A DNA stretch of 64,000 nucleotides from Platanthera guangdongensis (lineage: Eukaryota > Streptophyta > Magnoliopsida > Asparagales > Orchidaceae), in NCBI GenBank assembly GCA_039583875.1, contig CM077158.1, forward strand, positions 241,971,447-242,035,446. The letters are read 5' to 3'. Positions 20,936 through 31,878 of the stretch are shown here, in pieces; position 1 is the first letter of the stretch; each line of letters starts with the position of its first letter. The notes beneath the pieces are model-generated. The model was not told where the DNA came from and ran no database searches. It worked only from the letters and a program-made list of their open reading frames with translations. The position numbers and the translations under genes were made by a program.

Positions 20936-21186
20936 TTCAATCTCCGGCCTTCTTCTGCCGTCGGTCACCAGCTCCGTTTTACCTCTTTGCCATTTCTCTC
21001 ATCATGGAATCATTGAACACACACTTCGACCGAATCGACATTGATATGGCTGACATCCTCCCTCTGATGTACAGGCTTCTTCAACGTCTTATGCCCTCCC
21101 TTCCGTCGTATGCGACAACCACCCCCCCTCCCTGCCAAAGTCACCCAAACACCATCCTGCATGAGTTCGTCCAACCTCATCTATGA
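20911..21186 (+). CDS. Unidentified short ORF, possibly a gag N-terminus
   Basis: A 91-residue reading that includes MESLNTHFDRIDIDMADILPL. The second Met is at 21004. It lies right after the LTR-like copy A. Its heptad-like hydrophobic pattern resembles gag N-termini but has no diagnostic motif. Reality as a gene is doubtful. Confidence 0.2.
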   Translation: MGAYSYQVLQSPAFFCRRSPAPFYLFAISLIMESLNTHFDRIDIDMADILPLMYRLLQRLMPSLPSYATTTPPPCQSHPNTILHEFVQPHL

Positions 21187-23139
21187 CTAGCATTGACTGC
21201 ATCCCCTCCCCCTCCCATTGAAGACGTTGCTTGTTCTCTTGACGCTGTCTTCTCAACTGCACCCACAGTCAACCACATCCTCGACGTAGCACAGGTTCTC
21301 GTCATGCAGCGTGCCGACCACTGCGCGCTCATGAAATTGTCGTTTTCCTCTGCAAAGCTTGTGCTCTCATGAGATCGTTGTTTTCCTCTGCAAAGCTTGT
21401 GCGCAACCCTTCCTTTTCGACATCAGACACCGCTTCTCTTCCCCTCAAACTTTCCCCATCGTTCCAATCTCGTCTCCGTTTGTCTCTAGCCCTCAATTTA
21501 CTCGCCTGAGATGCCTTATCATCTCCAACACCATGCATCCATCCATCCAAATCAATTGCCCCAATCACCATCTTGCATTCGATGAGACATATTCCACAGT
21601 AAACCCTGTACCACTACGTGACCATGTTTCCATTTACGACTACTATCAAAACTTTTCTTTTTTTTGTTAATATAGTTGTTAGCACACGATTCCTAGACCC
21701 AAATCTCTCACTAGCCAAATTTCTGGCCCATATTGCGGGTCCTTAAAAATCACATTTTACTTTCTCTAATTTTGCATGGAACCCCCATAAAAATCACATT
21801 TTACTTTCTCTAATTTTGCATGGATCCCATGCCAACCCATCAGTTTTTCTCACGATGGACCCCATCATACGCCCCTCTTCTACCTATTTCCAATATATTC
21901 ACTTATTTACTATTTTCTTAGGCCCCATGGCAATTACACCAATACCATTCATTTCCCTACAAAATTTTTGCACACACCCTCACATTCACACAATTGCACA
22001 AACACTCCTCCTTTCTCGAACTTAGGGACTTTGTTTGGGCATTTTTAGCCCGCTGGTGGATTGGAAACGCCACCATTATAATATCGTTATAGGTCCAACA
22101 CCATAGCAAAAAATCCATGGATCACAAATTTCAGACTTTTGCACTCGACCTCTATTCACCGCATTGCGTTGAGCGCCCATTGCAATCTCTGTCTTCCCAT
22201 GAGGAAAAATTCCTAGAGATCCGTCCCCTTCTGCCCTGCCAGCCACAAACTGGGGTAAACCTTCAGTTTTGTTCTTTGGATCCTCTTCACGTGGTTGCCG
22301 TTGCAGATCTGAGGCAAACCGAGCTCGCCAGCAGATCTGAGATTTGTCGAGCTCGCCGACATATTTGAGGCATTTGACCGGAGCAGAGCTCGCCAACAGA
22401 TTTGAGGAGCTTGGGCGGAACCGAGCTTGCCGGTATCAGATCGGTGAAGGTTTCCCCATCAAAATCCTTCCACCCCTGCAGATCTTAGGCTAGCCAAGCT
22501 CGCCGACATTCATCAATATGTTCCAAGAAACAAATGTGGAGGTTCCCCTATGGCTCATAAGCTTTGCCTGACCCTTCTTTATAATTGACCATGTGAACTG
22601 CAATTTTCGGCCGCTCTGTACCGAAATCTTCCAATAAGTTGAGCATCATCCTCCTGGAAAATGGCGCCGCCGCCTATGTCGGCCTTTGCAAGGGGAAGGG
22701 ATTGAGGGTTAATGCCAAAGAACAAGAGGTTTTAGTTGGGTTTTGTGTGTGGATATGACGTTGGTTAAAAGGTTGAGTTCTTCGAGGTTGAGTGGCTCTT
22801 CATCATGGAATGTTGAATTATGGTTGAGCTTGTGAGGCACATAAGGTAAGGTTTTTGCGGCGCAGGGGATCATTGGGAGACTGGTGGATGGTCTTCTAGA
22901 AGTGGTTGTGAGTTTGAGGAGCTTGAAGATTTAGAGAGTAGATGGGATGTATAAGATGAAGATCAACTTCTTATTCGATTGCATTTATTAATCCAGAGTT
23001 CAACTTTCATGTTATTGTGAAACATTGGAGAAACGAATCAGGACTTGCTTCATTGTGAAGAGAAATGTTTGCGCATTGATTATCATATAAAATTAATCAA
23101 TAATAAATTAATTTAGTATATTAATTATCATATAAAAAT
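21187..23139. other. Anonymous sequence with small duplications
   Basis: No gene is recognised. Small tandem duplications occur: 'atgagatcgttgttttcctctgcaaag'-type units at about 21330-21400, and two copies of a block containing aaaaatcacattttactttc at 21746-21830. At 22320-22440 the phrase gagctcgcc-racagatctgag recurs about four times. Confidence 0.5.
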
Positions 23140-23995
23140 CATAAAATTTAATTGAAACACCAGAGTGATTTTACCAAACAATTCATATGTATTTCAGTTG
23201 TAGATAGCTTTGCAAACATAGTTTTTCCAAACCTTCTCTCTATTTCTCACCATTGGATTCTTACTACATTTCTCACCTCCATTTCCCACTCCTTCATTTA
23301 CCACTACCACCGCTCAAACAAACATAACCTTAATGCACATCAACTCCTAAAATAATGAAATACTACCTTCAAATCTCGTAATTTTACACTTGACACAACA
23401 CCTCCCAAAACACCCACGTGTTTCCTTTTCACTTTCATATCACTCCCTACTTCAGCCATGGGCGTCCTTCCTATCTTTGTTATGACCCAGTCTTTGGCCT
23501 CCCATTGACCGCTATTGTCAAAAATTAAATTGGCGCAAAACATCGCAAAAGATCGCGACAACATGACGTCGGCTAGTCATGTTACAGGTCGGAGCCTCGA
23601 CCCAACTGATGGACTTCCGGCTCATCAATGACCTGCAAATATTCTCCACCTCGCCTTGTGGACAAGGACACACACTCTGACGATCAGCCACCCTACACGA
23701 GAGTTCTTCGTAGCCTAAGCTACCTTTAGGGATTATCTTGTGTTAATTAATTACATGACATCTTTTAATATAGTTTCATCTTGTAGCAGGTCTCCATCTA
23801 TATAAGGATCCCTTAGTATGAAAAATAAAGTAGCTTAGTGTCTTGTCTTTGTCTCTCTTAGGAGAAGACTTCCAGAAGGAACTGACCCTCGAGAGTTGGT
23901 TGTGAGCATGTCTTATTAGTTTGTATCTTCCTTTCATTTTCTAGCACAATATTATAAGTTTTCGTTTGTGTTCTTGTACTTGGATTATTCATATC
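23140..23995 (+). repeat. Diverged local duplication, unit 1
   Basis: Aligns block by block with 24030-24720: 'aatttaattgaaa', 'tatgtatttcagtt', 'caccattg', 'acacttgacacaacac', 'gccatgggcgtccttcctatctt', 'aaaattaaattgg-gcaaaacatcgcaaaaga'. Offset between units is about 890 bp. The 3' part (23660-23995) also matches copy A at 20640-20935. Confidence 0.7.
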
Positions 23996-24029
23996 TTATA
24001 CCTAATCAAGATCATTTCTTGATAGATCC

Positions 24030-24720
24030 ATGCCATAGAATTTAATTGAAATACCAGTGGTTTTACTAACGGCTCTTATGTATTTCAGTTCTTTACAACT
24101 CTGCAAACATTGTTTTACCAAACCTTTTCTCCATTTCTCACCATTGTATTCCTATTGCTCCATTTTCACCTCCATTTCCCACTGCTTCATTTACCACTGC
24201 CACCACCCAAACAAATATACCCTTAATGTATGTCATCGATTGCTACTCAACTAAAGTAATCCCACGTTCAAATCTTGTAGTTTTACACTTGACACAACAC
24301 CCCCAAACCGCCCATATGTTTCCTTTTTTACTTTTATATCACTCCCTCCTTTAGCCATGGGCGTCCTTCCTATCTTCGCTGACCCAGTCTTTGGCCTCCC
24401 ATTTACCCCTTTTGTCAAAAATTAAATTGGTGCAAAACATCGCAAAAGACCGTGGCAACATGGCGTCTTCCTCATCTCGTCATGACATTGCCCGAAGTCT
24501 TGACCCAGTTGATGACCTTTAGCTCTTCAACGACTTGCAGATCTGATGCACCTACACCTTGCGTACAAAGACATACACACTCGGACAATCAACCTCACTA
24601 CACAAGAATTCTTAGAAGCCTTGGCTACCTTCAAGGATTATCTAGTCTTCTTAATTTATTACACGATGTCTTTTATTGTAGTTTCATCTTGTAGCAGGTC
24701 TTTCAATGTTCAGTATTATA
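24030..24720 (+). repeat. Diverged local duplication, unit 2, with broken ORF
   Basis: Second unit of the duplication. From ATG 24460 it can be read MASSSSRHDIARSLDPVDDL, a stop, then (from 24546) MHLHLAYKDIHTRTI and TTQEFLEALATFKDYL, interrupted by a frame change. Units 1 and A contain decayed equivalents. The protein is not one I recognise. It may be the coding end of an old repeat. Confidence 0.45.
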
Positions 24721-25653
24721 AACTTCCAAGTTTTTTTCAAAAAAAAAATCTTAAAGAAGAGCGTCCTGTTCTTCATTCCTCTTGCTCAGCTATGCAATTG
24801 CACCTTCGGCCGCCTTTTTTTGCTATTCACTTCTGCTTCACTAAAATGGCCTTGGATGTTAAGATAAAAGAAATAGTATTTTGTTCCTTCTATTTCACTC
24901 CTGAAGTTGGCTTGAAGATAGTGTTATGGGCATTCACCGAGTTATCTTTGGTGCACCTTTTGTTTTTTATTTTTAGTATTGATCTTGTCTTTTAGTTTGA
25001 ATAATAGTCATTTTAGTGACTCATTAATATGCATGGTTGGTAGGCCCACTAATGTCAAGAGTCATTTTAAGTCTATGCAAAACCCATTCAGGGGAAGAAT
25101 GAACAAGCAGGAATTGGAGTCTCTCCTTGTCCTTATTTTGAAATTGTGATGCCCCTTGTCTTTTATTTTTGAGCATTAGTCTTATCTTTTATTTCTCGAG
25201 TCTTCTTATTTTCAGTGTTAATAATCCATTTAGTCAGTCATTAATATGGGTGGTTGACAGACCCATTAATGTCAAAACTCATTGTAAGTTTGTTTAAGAC
25301 CCCCTTAAGGGAAGTGTGAAACAAGCAAAAAATTTGAGTCTCTCATTGTTCCTAATTAAATAGAGTTTGTGGAAGATCTCTCAAGCACACCCCACCTTCA
25401 ATGAGTCATGACCGATCGTGACAACTTGGTTTCAAAACTAGGTTTCGATCCTAGCACATCGAGCTCAGCGTCATGTAAGAATGGAGAAATATTATGATGG
25501 CAAAGATTGTGTGGTTGAGTTTGAAGCACATGAGTTTGGTTGATATTGAGGCCACATCGAAGTGGTCTTGCTAGTCGTTTAAATTCCAAACTATCAGTGT
25601 CAACATATGTAAGGTTGTATTGAATATTGTCGTTTAGCATAGTGGTATTGCCT
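24721..25653. other. No gene seen; two diverged direct repeats
   Basis: Blocks at about 25000-25145 and 25205-25360 share 'gtcattaatatg-gtggttg', 'cccattaatgtcaa' and 'gagtctct-cttgt'. No coding domain is recognised; the 149-aa ORF starting at 24546 overlaps unit 2 and has no motif. Confidence 0.5.
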
Positions 25654-25658
25654 CTCAT
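25654..25658. repeat. Target-site duplication CTCAT (left)
   Basis: Identical to 28866-28870. It brackets the Copia element 25659-28865 exactly. Confidence 0.95.
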
Positions 25659-26480
25659 TGTCGGGAGACAGGCACTGCAAAACCGGCGCTGCTATAACTA
25701 ATACAGGAAATACAAGCAACAACAATATAAAGTTAAATGCAGACACTCGGCAATCCCACCGAGGCACAACCGCGCAGTGTATATTTAACAGAATAAATGC
25801 ATACACATATGAAAATAAGGTGAGAGAAAATGGACCGTCAGATGAAAACCGTGAATGCGCCGGACGCGCACGATCCGCGTGAGTATAGAAAACTGGACTG
25901 CAATCCGACTAACGGACGCACAAGGTTCGTCGGAACCTTCAACGTCGATCTCCGACGTTCAACCGCCACCACCGCCACCACCGGAGAGAAAACTCCAAGT
26001 TCGGACCCGGACCTCGCCACGAACGTGTAGCCCGTCCTCAGCGCAAATTTCTCCTCTCCAAAGCCTCCACAAAACAGCCCTCGCCGAACCAGGATCAGCT
26101 CTCCGAACTCAGTCACCGGCGGTCCACGCTGCGAAGCCGAACAAGCCCCAAAAACACAACACCTCCAACAAGGACGGTGCGCCCTCTTCCTCCTCCTAGC
26201 CAAGAAGACCAAGGTGATGAACAGTCCACCTTCAAGAAAAACGACAATGGCTGATCTAAGCGGCAACGACAACGTCCCCAACAGGCGACAACACCTCCTT
26301 CTGGGCAACTCCAGGCAAGAGAGAGAGGCGGTTACCGGAGAGGAGAAAGGAAGAAAGGGGCACGGGCGGTTACAGGAGAGAGGGGGGGGGGGGGGGGGGA
26401 AGGAGGGGCACATGCGGTTGCTTTTTAATGATGCAGGTGGCCCGGTTCACTTGAACCGTGTAGGAGCCAAAACACCAACA
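25659..26480 (-). repeat. Tork-like element 3' LTR
   Basis: Closely matches 28081-28865. It contains an extra G run (26380-26399) and a duplicated short segment. ORFs in it (25838-26413, 26214-26912) read through the LTR on either strand and have no domain. Confidence 0.95.
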
Positions 26481-26608
26481 AACACCACCTTGGCTCATAC
26501 CCCGGTTCCACTACCACCACCTGCACGAAACACACAACTGCGCGAAACACCACCTCAACGACTTGAGGCGTCAGCCGACCTGCTCCAGTCGACTCATCCC
26601 TGCTCGGC

Positions 26609-27946
26609 TCAACCTCTGAATGTCGTCGCCAACGGATCGCAAAAGCTGAATCGTCGAACCCGAGTCCCTGGAAGGCGATCCACTGCACCACGACTGTCAC
26701 CTCTGTCGGCCGCAGAAAACATGGGCTCACCACCTCGCATCGTGGTCCCCATCAGCCGGTACAAACTACCGTGCTGCAAAGCTCGCATGAGCACGGTGCG
26801 CCCTCGCCTCACCGTCAGAACTCCATCTCTCGCTGCAAAACTGCAACCACTGGAATCCAATCTGCCCAACGATATCAGATTCCTGCGCAGCTTAGGTACC
26901 AGATGTACCTGATCAAGTCTACGCATAGCTCCGTGATGCGTCCGTAAGTTCACCGTCCCAATCCCTGTGACCTTACAAGCTGAGCCGTCACCCAGAAAGA
27001 CCGACGCAGACGTCACCTGCAGTGAACTGAACATCGCCGCATCTGAGCAAATGTGCTGCGAAGCACCAGAATCCAAAATCCAGCTATCAGAGTCATTCTG
27101 ACTCACAGTGACGCAATAAAATCCGTCATCTCCTTCCAGGTCGAGTGTCACCATGCCCGCATCTTGGACATCCTTCGAAGTTCCAGAACTTCCTGCACGC
27201 TGCGGACAATTTCTCCTAATATGACCAACCTGTCTGCAGTGGTAACACGTCACTGCCTTATTCGACGCCGACCGAGCTCGTGCACTGCTCAATCCTTTGC
27301 TAAAACTCCTCCCGCGTTCATGTGCTACCAAGATCTGGTCACCCCTAGGAGTGGGGTCCTTTAACATCTGACTGGATAACAGCGCCGACGTGACTTCTTC
27401 CAGCCCCACCGTATCCTTCCCATACAGGAGCATAGTCACCATGTGCTTGTATGACGCTGAGAGCGAGGTAAGAAGCAGGAGGACTTTGTCTTCTTGCTCT
27501 ACCTTCGAGCCAACCACATGCAATTGACTCAGAAGATCGTTGAACACATTGAAGTGTTCCTGCAGGTTGCCACCTTCCTGCATCTTCAGCGCATAGAGGC
27601 GCTGCTTCAGCAACAATTTTGTCGTCACGGATTTTGCCAAGTACAGTCGCTCCAGCTTCTCCCAAAGCTCGACTGCCGTCTCTTCAGTCCCGATGTTGAA
27701 GAGCACCGGGTCAGCAACACACATCCTGATTGTGCTCGTGGCTTTTTCATCAAGATCCTGCCATTCCTCATCTTTTACTGCCGTGGTTAATTTGTCGCGC
27801 CCCCGCAAGACTCGAATCAAAACTTGTTGAACCAACATATCCTTAACTCGAATCTGCCATAGGCTGAAATTCCCATTGCCATCGAACTTCTCTACGAAAA
27901 ATCTGTCCAAAATTGCGTTCTTTCCTGCCATGACTGTCTCCGACAA
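26609..27946 (-). CDS. Gag-protease polyprotein of the Tork-like element
   Basis: An intact reading of 445 residues. The N-terminus (AILDRFFVEKFDGNGNFSLW) and the following UBN2-type gag core (VELWEKLERLYLAKSVTTKLLLKQ, then FNDLLSQLHVVGSKV) are typical of Copia gag. A CCHC zinc knuckle CYHCRQVGHIRRNC is at about residue 235. The protease active site WILDSGASQHICSD is near residue 290, and a short pre-integrase remnant (GSLYRLMG) near 390. The last 45 residues (after MGTTM) are unrelated to the family and mark the deletion junction. The start at 27946 fits the gag start; the PBS is about 120 bases upstream. It could form particles and process itself but not reverse-transcribe. The frame has no stop, so purifying selection or recent insertion is likely. 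Confidence 0.9.
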   Translation of the reverse strand: MSETVMAGKNAILDRFFVEKFDGNGNFSLWQIRVKDMLVQQVLIRVLRGRDKLTTAVKDEEWQDLDEKATSTIRMCVADPVLFNIGTEETAVELWEKLERLYLAKSVTTKLLLKQRLYALKMQEGGNLQEHFNVFNDLLSQLHVVGSKVEQEDKVLLLLTSLSASYKHMVTMLLYGKDTVGLEEVTSALLSSQMLKDPTPRGDQILVAHERGRSFSKGLSSARARSASNKAVTCYHCRQVGHIRRNCPQRAGSSGTSKDVQDAGMVTLDLEGDDGFYCVTVSQNDSDSWILDSGASQHICSDAAMFSSLQVTSASVFLGDGSACKVTGIGTVNLRTHHGAMRRLDQVHLVPKLRRNLISLGRLDSSGCSFAARDGVLTVRRGRTVLMRALQHGSLYRLMGTTMRGGEPMFSAADRGDSRGAVDRLPGTRVRRFSFCDPLATTFRG

Positions 27947-28064
27947 ACTAGAAGACTTGATTTGTTCAAAGGTCGGATCTGAAAGAGTGGAAAGAGGATC
28001 TAGTCGTTCACCACCGCAGTCAAACCCTTCCTAGAACGTCCAATCACGGTCGTATACCGAACCT

Positions 28065-28077
28065 GCCTCTGATACCA
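28065..28077 (-). promoter_or_regulatory. Primer-binding site of the Tork-like element
   Basis: Minus strand TGGTATCAGAGGC, three bases after the 5' LTR end, complementary to initiator tRNA-Met. Confidence 0.9.
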
Positions 28078-28080
28078 CTT

Positions 28081-28865
28081 GCTGGGAGACGGGCACTGCA
28101 AAACCGGCACTGCTATAACTAATACAGGAAATACAAGCAACAACAATATGAAGTTAAATGCAGACACTCGGCAATCCCATAGAGGCACAACCACACAGTG
28201 TATATTTATCAGAATAAATACATACACATGAAAATAAGGTGAGAGAAAATGTACCGTCCGATGAAAACCGCGAATGCGCCGGACGCGCACGATTCGCGTG
28301 AGTGTAGAAAACTGGACTGCAATCCGACTAACAGACGCACAAGGTTCGTCGGAACCTTCAACGTCGATCTCCGACGTTCAACCGCCACCACCGGAGAGAA
28401 AACTCCAAGTTCGGACCCGGACCTCGCCATGAACGTGTAGCCCGTCCTCAGCGCAAATTTCTCCTCTCCAAAGCCTCCACAAAACAGCCCTCGCCGAACC
28501 AAGATTGGCTCTCCGAACTCCGTCACCGGCGGTCCACGCTGCGAAGCCGAACAAGCCCCCAAAACACAACACCTCCAACAAGGACGGTGCGCCCTCTTCC
28601 TCCTCCTAGCCAAGAAGACCAAGGTGATGAACAGTCCACCTTCAAGAAAAACGGCAATGGCTGATCTAAGCGGCAACGACAACGTCCCCAACAGGCGACA
28701 ACACCTCCTTCTGGGCAACTCCAGGCAAGAGAGAGAGGCGGAGTAGTGAGAGGCGGTTACCGGAGAGGAGAAAGGAAGAAAGGAAGAAAGGGGCACGGGC
28801 GGTTGCTTTTTAATGATGCAGGTGGCCCGGTTCACTTGAATCGGGTAGGAGCCAAAACACCAACA
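28081..28865 (-). repeat. Tork-like element 5' LTR
   Basis: 785 bp; ends ...ACACCAACA followed by the target duplication CTCAT at 28866-28870. On the minus strand it lies upstream of the gag ORF and would carry the promoter. Confidence 0.95.
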
Positions 28866-28870
28866 CTCAT

Positions 28871-29178
28871 CCCCCCTAACTTTGCCCTCATCTCCCCAAT
28901 GACATATTTAGGGGTTCAAATTCTCATTAACAAAAAAGAAAACTAGAATATTGTAGTTGGCCATAAGTTGTTTGATTGTAATCCATTCATGACAACCTTG
29001 AAGAAAATCTTCGTGGAAGACAACCATGAAATAATGAGGTTTATTGTAGATCTCTATAAAAGAAGTTCTTGCTAGCTTTGGAGAAAAAATGCATAGTAAA
29101 TCTTTTGTGAGTAATATTTAAATCGTTTGGTTCACTGATTTTTGAGCGAAAATTTGAAGACCGATGTTAAGCTATTGA
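28871..29178. other. No gene seen
   Basis: Single-copy-looking A/T-rich sequence, the right flank of the Tork-like insertion. Confidence 0.4.
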
Positions 29179-29181
29179 TTA

Positions 29182-29345
29182 CGGCTTCGTTTGGCACGGC
29201 GGCAACAGTCGCGAACGCGGAGGTATGAACCACGTTCGTGAATGCCTGACCTCACCTAAGGAATTTCATTCACTTTTATGTTCAAAACTAGTTTTCTTTT
29301 CTTGATTACGGTCATAAACGTTGTCATGCCAAACATACATTCTAT
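29182..29345. mobile_element. Diverged Tourist-like MITE
   Basis: The left end TTA|CGGCTTCGTTTGGCACGGC and a right part containing ACGTTGTCATGCCAAACATA resemble the ends of the MITEs at 30313 and 56138. The right boundary is unclear. Confidence 0.4.
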
Positions 29346-30309
29346 TACGGTGATGTTTTTGTCCAAACTCACCGGAGCAAAATCGTGGAGCCTATTTTTG
29401 CAACTGCATTTGAGAATAGATTTGTTCAGGATTTTAGGGTAATAATGTAGAAGTTCTTTATATTTGATAAAGTGTTGGGAGAGCAGTAAAATATAACTTT
29501 GAATATCCACTTTTCTACAAATAATTTTTTGGAACGCTACCCTCTCCAAGAGGAAGGAGTGTGGTAGCGATCTCACCGTCCAATTGGGCTTTAAAATTTG
29601 TGTTTTTTTTCATTTGTTTTTCTTTTTTTATTTCGGCGAGATCACCGACGTTGAGTATGTGAGATCAACGACGACTTAAATTTCACCCACTCTCAGAGGA
29701 AGGAATGCTACCCGTACGTAATTATTATTCCTTTTCTATCAGTGAATCAATTTGATTTTGTGCCACGTGGATTCATTATAAGAGATTTATTATAAATCGA
29801 TCACTAATTATTTATCAGTAATATTTCTACAAGCAATGCTTAGCTTTGATAAGTTTCAGTAATTTTCTTGTGCTGACTATTTTGGGGTTCTTTCTTGTTT
29901 TGATTTAGCTTCACGAGCGGCGGAGAAGACGGTTATATCAGACTGCACCACTTCGACCCCGATTATTTCAACATTAAAATGTAGATGCCCAGCACTGCTG
30001 CCATCTTCGTTCTCCCCCGGACTCGAGCTTCGTATGTTAAGCAAATTTTGATTCTCGCTTCAGTTGTGATCGAATATGGCTTAAGTTTCGCCTTGTAAGG
30101 GATTTCAAGTCTAAGATTTGGTATTTTAATCAGGTGGTTGCTATGTTTACTATTATTTTGTTATAGAAAGAGTTTGTAGGGCATGCAGCGCAGTGTCGTT
30201 TTTGTGGTTTCATTTCATGTCTTATTTTTTCGCCTTTCAGAAGTCCGGTTTAAAATGAGGCTGGAATGTTGTAGCTTCTTGAAACTCTTGGCTAGTTGCA
30301 GTAGAAGAT
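29346..30309. other. No gene seen
   Basis: A/T-rich intergenic sequence. A stretch at about 29910-30035 is more G+C-rich and coding-like, with an acceptor-like tttgatttag before it, but no family is recognisable. Confidence 0.35.
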
Positions 30310-30500
30310 TTAGGCACCATTTGGCACGGTGGTAGTGGTCGTAAACGCATGAGTTAAAACGTCATTCGTTAACGTTAACCTAATAAACGTCATCCGTTTG
30401 AACATAAAAATGGATGAAGTTCCTTTGGTGGACTTTAACAAATGACAATTTAACCCATGTGCTCATGAACGCCACCACCACCACGCCAAATGGAGCCTTA
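30310..30500. mobile_element. Tourist-like MITE 1 (PIF/Harbinger type)
   Basis: Element 30313-30497 (185 bp) between TTA at 30310-30312 and TTA at 30498-30500. Inverted ends are GGCACCATTTGGCACGGTGG and, reversed, GGCTCCATTTGGCGTGGTGG. The same family recurs at 56138-56319 in UTP7 intron 5. Confidence 0.9.
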
Positions 30501-30682
30501 ATTGGTGAACACAAGAATGTTCACCAATAAACGTCTTGTGTTTATTTTCTATTGTAAACACAAGAATGTTCATGGCGCAGAGGATAAGGTCAGGTTGAGT
30601 CTCACACGGCTCTTTATTATTATTATTATTATTTTCTATATGAAGGCCTGGCGAGCGGCTATTTACAGCTCCGATGGGTGGC

Positions 30683-30890
30683 TTAGACTCCGTTTGTCGT
30701 GCCTTATCGAGGCTTATTTGCTCAGATGCGATTGGACAAAAATGTCATTGTCATATCAAAATTTTATGCCCCAAATTATTATTTTTTTGGTAATGATAGT
30801 AACATTTCTCATACAAAACATACAATGACGTTTTTGTCCAGTCTCACCGGAGCAAATAAGCTGCGATAAGCCGCACCAAACGCAACCTTA
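30683..30890. mobile_element. Tourist-like MITE 2
   Basis: Element 30686-30887 (202 bp) with TTA on both sides. Ends GACTCCGTTTGtcGTGCCTTA and, reversed, GGTTGCGTTTGGTGCGGCTTA, followed by a shared GCTTATTTGCTC block. The right-hand TTA is also the left target base triplet of MITE 3. Confidence 0.85.
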
Positions 30891-31043
30891 GGCTCTGTTT
30901 GGGGGGGGGGGGGGGGGGGGCTTATTTTCACCGGTCAAGCGGTTACGACCGCATGAATTTGACCTTAATTTTGGTCCAATTCATGCGGTCGTAACCGCTT
31001 GACTGGTGAAAATAAGTCCCCCACACCCCCCAACAGAGCCTTA
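30888..31043. mobile_element. Tourist-like hairpin MITE 3
   Basis: Element 30891-31040 (150 bp) between TTA triplets. Ends GGCTCTGTTtGGGGGG / reversed GGCTCTGTTGGGGGG. The interior is a 39-bp inverted repeat (30921-30959 with 30978-31016) with one mismatch and an 18-base loop, preceded by a 22-base G run. Confidence 0.9.
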
Positions 31044-31554
31044 GTCTCACATCATTGTATTTTTTTTTTCAAAATTTGAAGGGTAAACCAGTAATGTCCC
31101 ATTGTAGGGTTGTAGCCCTTTTAAATTATAGGTTCAGGTTCCCTACTATCCTAGGCGTAGAAGACCTATAAAAATTAGATGGACGGCTACGATTCATTTC
31201 CGTGATCGAACGGCTAAGATGTTGTGATCTAATCAGATCAGACGGCTGTGATCTATTCGTCGATCGTGTTACACTACAAGGGAATTTTTTTATATAGTAG
31301 TAGATATATATATATAGTCTCTTTCCGTGTTCTGCCTACCCTAATTCAATCTCAAGGTCAACTTCTCGGTGTTGACCATTTTGTATAATTTTATCTTGGT
31401 TATTAAAAGCAAGTTTATAACGGCTATAATCAAGTTTTTATGGGTTCACAAATCTCTGACTTTATTTTGATCGACCATTCTTTGTTAAAATTCAACCAAA
31501 AAGCCAAAATTATCTATCTCATGGCAGATGGACTGCATATGATTTCACCTCACC
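31044..31554. other. UTP7 upstream region
   Basis: No gene. It holds three copies of a (G/A)ACGGCTrnGAT-like word at about 31171-31250, and a short (TA)n near 31300. Confidence 0.4.
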
Positions 31555-31845
31555 TATCTTATATAAAGGCTATTCCAAAACCCTAACCATACTCAAAAAT
31601 TGGCGGCACAGAGGCAAAATTTTTCTTTCCGGCCCCGAACAAAGATCTGTGTCCGGAGCCCGTGTGATTGTTGACGCATGGCTTTTTAATTCCCGCTGCT
31701 TTATTTTGCGGGAACCGTCTATTTTCAGTTTCGCGCTTAACATGTGCAGTTAAGTGAAAAGAACGTCATAGCTGCCTTCTCAATTACTTTTTCCCAACTT
31801 TGACTGCGATTTACTACACGATTAATCACCCGGACAATCTGTGCG
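31555..31845 (+). promoter_or_regulatory. Proposed UTP7 core promoter and 5' UTR
   Basis: A TATA-like ttatataaagg lies at 31559-31569 and an AAAACCCTAA telo-box at 31577-31586, about 10 bases downstream. Telo-boxes are known to be enriched in promoters of plant ribosome-biogenesis and translation genes, which fits UTP7. About 260 bases of mixed sequence lead to the proposed ATG at 31846. Confidence 0.55.
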
Positions 31846-31878
31846 ATGGAGTCATCATCCTCGTCGAAGATGAAGGAG
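31846..31878 (+). CDS. UTP7: UTP7 proposed exon 1
   Basis: ATG followed by a Ser-rich 11-codon stretch ending AAG-GAG|GTTAGC. It ends in phase 0, as the next exon requires, and lies after the TATA and telo-box promoter. The link across 13.5 kb with a gap is inference; another first exon could lie in the gap. Confidence 0.5.

Larger units (their letters stand above)
25659..28865 (-). mobile_element. Gag-protease-only Copia (Tork-like) element, minus strand
   Basis: LTRs of 822 bp (25659-26480) and 785 bp (28081-28865) begin TGtcGGGAGAC/TGctGGGAGAC and end ACACCAACA on the plus strand. The perfect 5-bp target duplication CTCAT shows a single clean insertion. The 1.6-kb internal region holds a tRNA-Met PBS and one ORF covering gag, zinc knuckle, protease and the start of the pre-integrase domain. 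Integrase, RT and RNase H are absent. It is therefore non-autonomous but structurally complete at both ends. Confidence 0.95.

Noticed and set aside
26214..26912. 232-codon plus-strand ORF
   Set aside because: Antisense to the LTR and gag-protease ORF of the Tork-like element; no domain.
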